A stretch of 64,000 nucleotides of DNA from Bacteroidales bacterium (GTDB lineage: Bacteria > Bacteroidota > Bacteroidia > Bacteroidales > Bacteroidaceae): contig SUXQ01000014.1 in NCBI GenBank assembly GCA_015060905.1, forward strand, positions 1 to 64,000. Reading direction: 5' to 3'. Within the stretch, counting starts at the first letter, position 1. Every line of letters begins with the position of its first letter. The notes beneath the pieces are model-generated. The model saw nothing but the letters and a program-made list of their open reading frames with translations. It searched no databases and was not told where the DNA came from. Shown piece after piece: positions 60,888 to 64,000 of the stretch. The position numbers and the translations under genes are program-made.

Positions 60888-60923
60888 AAACTGTTTGAAT
60901 CTTGTGCAAGATTCAAACAGTTT
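60888..60923. other. Intercistronic 17-bp hairpin between argC and argD
   Basis: AAACTGTTTGAATCTTG (60888-60904) is exactly complementary to 60907-60923 with a 2-base gap. No T run follows on the minus strand, so it is more likely an RNA processing or stability structure than a full terminator. Confidence 0.6.
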
Positions 60924-60952
60924 GTTGTTGATTATTATGTAATTTCAGTTTA

Positions 60953-61921
60953 TTAGAATGCCGAGGGCTTCAGGCGCAGACCCACTGTCTCTTCGAGGCC
61001 GAACATCAAGTTCATATTGTGTACAGCCTGGCCGCTGGCACCTTTCAGCAGATTGTCGATTACCGAGGTTATAAGCAGTTTATTCCCGAACTTTTGCAGG
61101 TGTATCAGACACTTGTTGGTGTTTACAACCTGCTTCAGGTCTACGGGCTTTGTTACCACGTGTGTGAACGAATCGCGCTCGTAGTACTCTGTATATAGTT
61201 TGTAAAGTTCCTCAATCTCAACGTCGCATTTTACAACCAGCGTTGCGAAGATTCCGCGTGCAAAGTCTCCACGATAGGGGATAAAGTCTATCGAGCCGTC
61301 AAAGTCGGGCTGCAACTGCTTGATGCTCTGCATAATTTCGGGCACATGCTGGTGCTCGAAGGGTTTGTAAATGCTCATGTTGTTGTTGCGCCAACTGAAG
61401 TGTGTGGTTGTCGAAGGCTTTACTCCCGCGCCGGTGCTTCCGGTGATTGCGTTTACCGAAATATCGCCGTTGAGCAGGTGCATCTTTGCCAAAGGCAGAA
61501 GGCCAAGCTCTATACATGTTGCGAAGCATCCGGGGTTGGCAACGTAGCGACGTTTGCATGTGTCGCGACGGTTAAGCTCGGGCAGGCCGTAGATAAAGTC
61601 ATGCTCGTTGCTCTTTATGCGGAAGTCCATAGACAGGTCTATCACTTTCAGTTCCTCGGGCAACTGCTCGCGGTCGAGGAATTTCTTTGTGTCGCCGTGT
61701 GCGGTGCAGAAGAACAGCACGTCTATCTTGTCAAACGGCATTTCGTTGGTAAACGTAAGCTCTGTCTCGCCCAAAAGCCCGCAGTGAACGTCGGTTATGC
61801 GATTGCCTGCGTTGCTGCTGCTGTTTATAAATACAATCTCAACCTCGGGGTGGTTAAGCAACAGACGGATAAGTTCTCCGGCGGTGTAACCTGCTCCGCC
61901 TATTATACCTACTTTTATCAT
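60953..61921 (-). CDS. argC: N-acetyl-gamma-glutamyl-phosphate reductase
   Basis: 322 residues. The NADP-binding start is VGIIGGAGYTAGELIRLLLNHPEV. The catalytic Cys lies in NPGCFATCIELGLLPL (about 148) and the substrate region in GSTGAGVKPSTTTHFSW. It reduces acylglutamyl phosphate to the semialdehyde. Length suits the shorter ArgC group. It begins 14 bases after argG in the same transcript; argB and the transcarbamylase gene are not in this window. Confidence 0.95.
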   Translation of the reverse strand: MIKVGIIGGAGYTAGELIRLLLNHPEVEIVFINSSSNAGNRITDVHCGLLGETELTFTNEMPFDKIDVLFFCTAHGDTKKFLDREQLPEELKVIDLSMDFRIKSNEHDFIYGLPELNRRDTCKRRYVANPGCFATCIELGLLPLAKMHLLNGDISVNAITGSTGAGVKPSTTTHFSWRNNNMSIYKPFEHQHVPEIMQSIKQLQPDFDGSIDFIPYRGDFARGIFATLVVKCDVEIEELYKLYTEYYERDSFTHVVTKPVDLKQVVNTNKCLIHLQKFGNKLLITSVIDNLLKGASGQAVHNMNLMFGLEETVGLRLKPSAF

Positions 61922-61935
61922 GATGTATGTTTTTC

Positions 61936-63138
61936 TTAAATTTGTTCGTCGGGGTGATTACTGTGGTACACGCGCAAGGGTGTAGAGGTTACTTTTATAA
62001 AGCCTTTAGCATCCTCGGCTGTCCAGCCTTTCTGTATTTCGCCATATTCGCCGAACTTTGTCTTTACAAGGTCGCAGGGCGAGTCTACACCCACTGTCTC
62101 GTAACCTTTGGGGAAAAGTTCCAGAATAACCGTACCTGTAACATTGCGCTGCGATGTTTCGAGCATAGCCTCAATGTCGCGCATTACGGGCTCCAGATAT
62201 TGGCTCTCGTGCAGGAACATTCCGTACCAATTGGCAACCTGCTCTTTCCAATATTGCTGCCACTTGCTCAGTGTATATTTCTCGAGGAATTTGTGTGCGC
62301 CGATGATGAGCATGGGGCCTGCTGCCTCGAATCCCACACGACCCTTAATGCCGATGATAGTATCGCCCACGTGCATGTCGCGACCGATTCCGTAGGCTGC
62401 TCCAATCTCCTCTACCTTAAGTATGGCTTTGATGGGGTCGTCGAATGTCTCGCCGTTTACACCCTTCAGTATACCTTTGTCAAAGGTCAGCTTCAGCTGC
62501 TCGCTGCCTGTCTTTGTAATCTGCTTCAGATAAGCAGTTTCGGGCAATCCCTGTGTCGAGTCGAGAATCTCGCCACCGCATATTGATGTTCCCCAAAGAC
62601 CCACATTGTACGAGTATTTGAGCTTTGTAAAGTCTGCGTAGAATCCATGCTCGTTAAGGTAGTTAATCTCATACTCGCGTGTCAGAGTCATGTCACGAGT
62701 AAGAGTAATAATCTCTACATTGGGAGCAAGCACCAAGAATGTCATGTCGAAACGAATCTGGTCGTTGCCGGCACCTGTCGAGCCGTGTGCAATAGCCTCT
62801 GCGCCAATCTCGTTTGCGTAGCGGGCAATGGCGAGTGCCTGGAATATTCTTTCCGAAGATACAGAAATGGGGTATGTGCCGTTGCGAAGTACATTACCGT
62901 ATATCATATATTTCAAACTCTTCTCGTAGTACTCTTTTGTAACGTCGAGAGTCACATATTTCACTGCGCCCAGCTTATAGGCATTTTCCTCATTCTGTTT
63001 CAACTGCTCCTCGCTGAATCCGCCTGTGTTTGCACATGCTGCATAAACCTCATAACCTTTCTCGCGTGCGAGGTACATTACTGTGAACGATGTATCGAGT
63101 CCGCCACTGAAGGCTACAACTACTTTCTTCTTGCTCAT
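61936..63138 (-). CDS. argG: Argininosuccinate synthase
   Basis: 400 residues from the ATG at 63138. It joins citrulline and aspartate with ATP. The N-terminal PP-loop AFSGGLDTSF is at 9-18; AHGSTGAGNDQIRFD (about 115) and YSYNVGLWGTSICGGEILD follow. Longer upstream frames lack the family start, and MSKKKVVVAFSGGLD is the usual N-terminus. It lies 26 bases after the GNAT gene and is followed by argC. Regulation through the ArgR protein encoded upstream is likely. Confidence 0.95.
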   Translation of the reverse strand: MSKKKVVVAFSGGLDTSFTVMYLAREKGYEVYAACANTGGFSEEQLKQNEENAYKLGAVKYVTLDVTKEYYEKSLKYMIYGNVLRNGTYPISVSSERIFQALAIARYANEIGAEAIAHGSTGAGNDQIRFDMTFLVLAPNVEIITLTRDMTLTREYEINYLNEHGFYADFTKLKYSYNVGLWGTSICGGEILDSTQGLPETAYLKQITKTGSEQLKLTFDKGILKGVNGETFDDPIKAILKVEEIGAAYGIGRDMHVGDTIIGIKGRVGFEAAGPMLIIGAHKFLEKYTLSKWQQYWKEQVANWYGMFLHESQYLEPVMRDIEAMLETSQRNVTGTVILELFPKGYETVGVDSPCDLVKTKFGEYGEIQKGWTAEDAKGFIKVTSTPLRVYHSNHPDEQI

Positions 63139-63164
63139 ATCTTTTATTTGTTTATTTCTGTTGT

Positions 63165-63749
63165 TTAATTGTTGTTTTTCTTTTTCTCTTTTTCGGCAGG
63201 GTCGTAAAGCATTGCTGTGCATATGCAGTAGCGACGGCCTGTGCGCTCGAGAATATCGTGGTTGATGCAACCTTCGCATCCTCTCCAAAAGGCCTCGTCG
63301 TCAGTAAGTTCGGCAAAGGGTACGGGCACGTAACCAAGCTCGGTGTTTATGCGCATGACCGCTCCGCCGCTGGTAAGACCAAAGAGCTTAGCCTCGGGCC
63401 ACATTTTACGCGATAGGTTGAATGCTGTTTTTTTAATACGTTTGGCAAGTCCGCGACGGCGAAATTTGTCTACAACGATAAGTCCCGAGTTTGCAACATA
63501 CTGTTTGTTGCCCCAACTCTCAATGTAGCAGAATCCGGCAAATTCCTTTTCCTCGCCGGCAAGCGCTATCACAGCTTTTCCTTCGCGCATTTTCTGTGCA
63601 ACATATTCGTGTGTACGTTTGGCAATACCTGTGCCACGCACTTTTGCAGCCGCGCTTATTGTCTCAAGAATTTCATCAACATACTTTTCGTGCGAAGCGT
63701 CGGCAACAATTACGTCTATTTTCACTTCGCCTGTTTTGTTATCTTCCAT
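63165..63749 (-). CDS. GNAT family N-acetyltransferase, arg-cluster member
   Basis: 194 residues. The acetyl-CoA motif appears in SGLIVVDKFRRRGLAKRIKKTAF (about 90-112; RRRGLA forms the pyrophosphate loop). The C-terminal part has TSGGAVMRINTELGYVPVPF and a pair of Cys residues in GCEGCINHD. It lies between argR and argG, so a role as the acyl-glutamate synthase of the pathway (acetyl or succinyl donor) is plausible. No ArgA-type kinase-like domain is present. The N-terminal 40 residues are variable. Confidence 0.82.
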   Translation of the reverse strand: MEDNKTGEVKIDVIVADASHEKYVDEILETISAAAKVRGTGIAKRTHEYVAQKMREGKAVIALAGEEKEFAGFCYIESWGNKQYVANSGLIVVDKFRRRGLAKRIKKTAFNLSRKMWPEAKLFGLTSGGAVMRINTELGYVPVPFAELTDDEAFWRGCEGCINHDILERTGRRYCICTAMLYDPAEKEKKKNNN

Positions 63750-63780
63750 TTTTTTGTGTGTATGTATAATTATTATTTTT

Positions 63781-64000
63781 TCAAATATTGGGTATAATTG
63801 TGCGTAGCACTTTTATCAATGCGCTTTTCGATACATTTTCGGCCATCACCAGCATCACTGTGTCGTCGCCGGCGAGTGTACCTAATATTTCGGGAAAGTC
63901 GCAGTTGTCTATGTGGTAGGCAAGTGTGCTCGCATAGCTGGGGCGTGTCCTTATCACCGCAATGTTGCCCGAAAATTTTATGGAAAGGAATCCATTCTCT
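63781..64000 (-). CDS. argR: Arginine repressor ArgR, C-terminal part (cut by the window edge)
   Basis: The minus-strand frame enters at the right edge and stops at 63781-63783 (TGA), giving 72 residues. It contains FLSIKFSGNIAVIRTRPSYAS, then AYHIDNCDFPEILGTLAGDDTVMLVMAE and a final helix with LIKVLRTIIP. This is the arginine-binding hexamerisation domain of ArgR, with the GTxAGDDT motif. The DNA-binding half lies beyond the window. It is 31 bases upstream of the GNAT gene and heads the arg cluster, so it probably controls the operon it belongs to. Confidence 0.9.
   Translation of the reverse strand, partial: ENGFLSIKFSGNIAVIRTRPSYASTLAYHIDNCDFPEILGTLAGDDTVMLVMAENVSKSALIKVLRTIIPNI

Noticed and set aside
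63139-63288. Longer N-terminus for argininosuccinate synthase
   Set aside because: The added 50 residues are translated from the end of the GNAT gene in another frame and do not resemble the family.

Overview
The window is a stretch of chromosome from a member of the Bacteroidales (phylum Bacteroidota). The signs are promoters of the TAnnTTTG type in front of many genes, almost no Shine-Dalgarno sequences, lipoproteins whose lipidated Cys is followed by Ser/Lys/Asp-rich residues, type IX secretion C-terminal tails, BACON and fimbrillin (Mfa-like) domains, and an argR-GNAT-argG-argC-argD cluster. I cannot name the genus. Gene density is high and most genes are housekeeping. No rRNA, tRNA, insertion sequence, prophage or CRISPR array is visible.

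Layout. 1-4108: tail of a secreted protein, then a septum-formation gene, a small membrane protein, an AAA ATPase plus DUF4435/TOPRIM pair, and a secreted beta-helix protein. 4201-7460: a BACON/FISUMP lipoprotein and a 770-bp non-coding stretch holding an inverted-repeat element. 7461-14412: lytic transglycosylase (minus), then the plus-strand string rlmL-purD-membrane protein-yqaA-zinc binding protein-ABC ATPase. 14552-28963: AspT/YidE transporter, lipoprotein, nadK (minus), pdxJ-exbB-exbD-tonB-like, DJ-1-ispD-recG, ndk, M23/LysM peptidase and a GH-like glutaminase. 29127-36821: a hemerythrin-LuxR regulator divergent from porin-imelysin-di-heme oxidoreductase-CcsBA, which looks like an iron/heme redox unit.

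36901-44080: the aromatic amino acid operon. A DAHP synthase gene is duplicated in tandem; the first copy carries a ten-codon relic of tyrA behind it, and the second leads aroF-tyrA-aroB-aroA-pheA-aroQ. 44140-48259: a BASS-type transporter, pckA with a possibly structured leader, and an RNA/DNA methyltransferase-like protein.

48394-57741: the accessory part. A BACON lipoprotein, an M6 metalloprotease and three tandem fimbrillin-like lipoproteins share an N-terminal module but end in three different C-terminal modules: one unknown, one shared with the BACON lipoprotein, and one a von Willebrand A domain. About 120 bp of related sequence, including the end of the upstream methyltransferase gene and a promoter, stands on both sides of this block, so the block looks inserted, duplicated or excisable. 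58009-59676: a TolB-like propeller protein and an outer-membrane barrel. 59746-64000 (minus): argR (partial)-GNAT-argG-argC-argD.

The observations most worth following are the module-swapping fimbrillin array with its flanking repeats, the tandem DAHP synthase duplication whose divergence is confined almost entirely to the regulatory domain, the hemerythrin-LuxR/DHOR/imelysin unit, the AAA+DUF4435 pair resembling PARIS defence, the inverted-repeat element at 6816-7355, and the perfect hairpins inside the M6 protease gene and at the end of aroQ. All functions are inferred from sequence reading alone; no database search was run.
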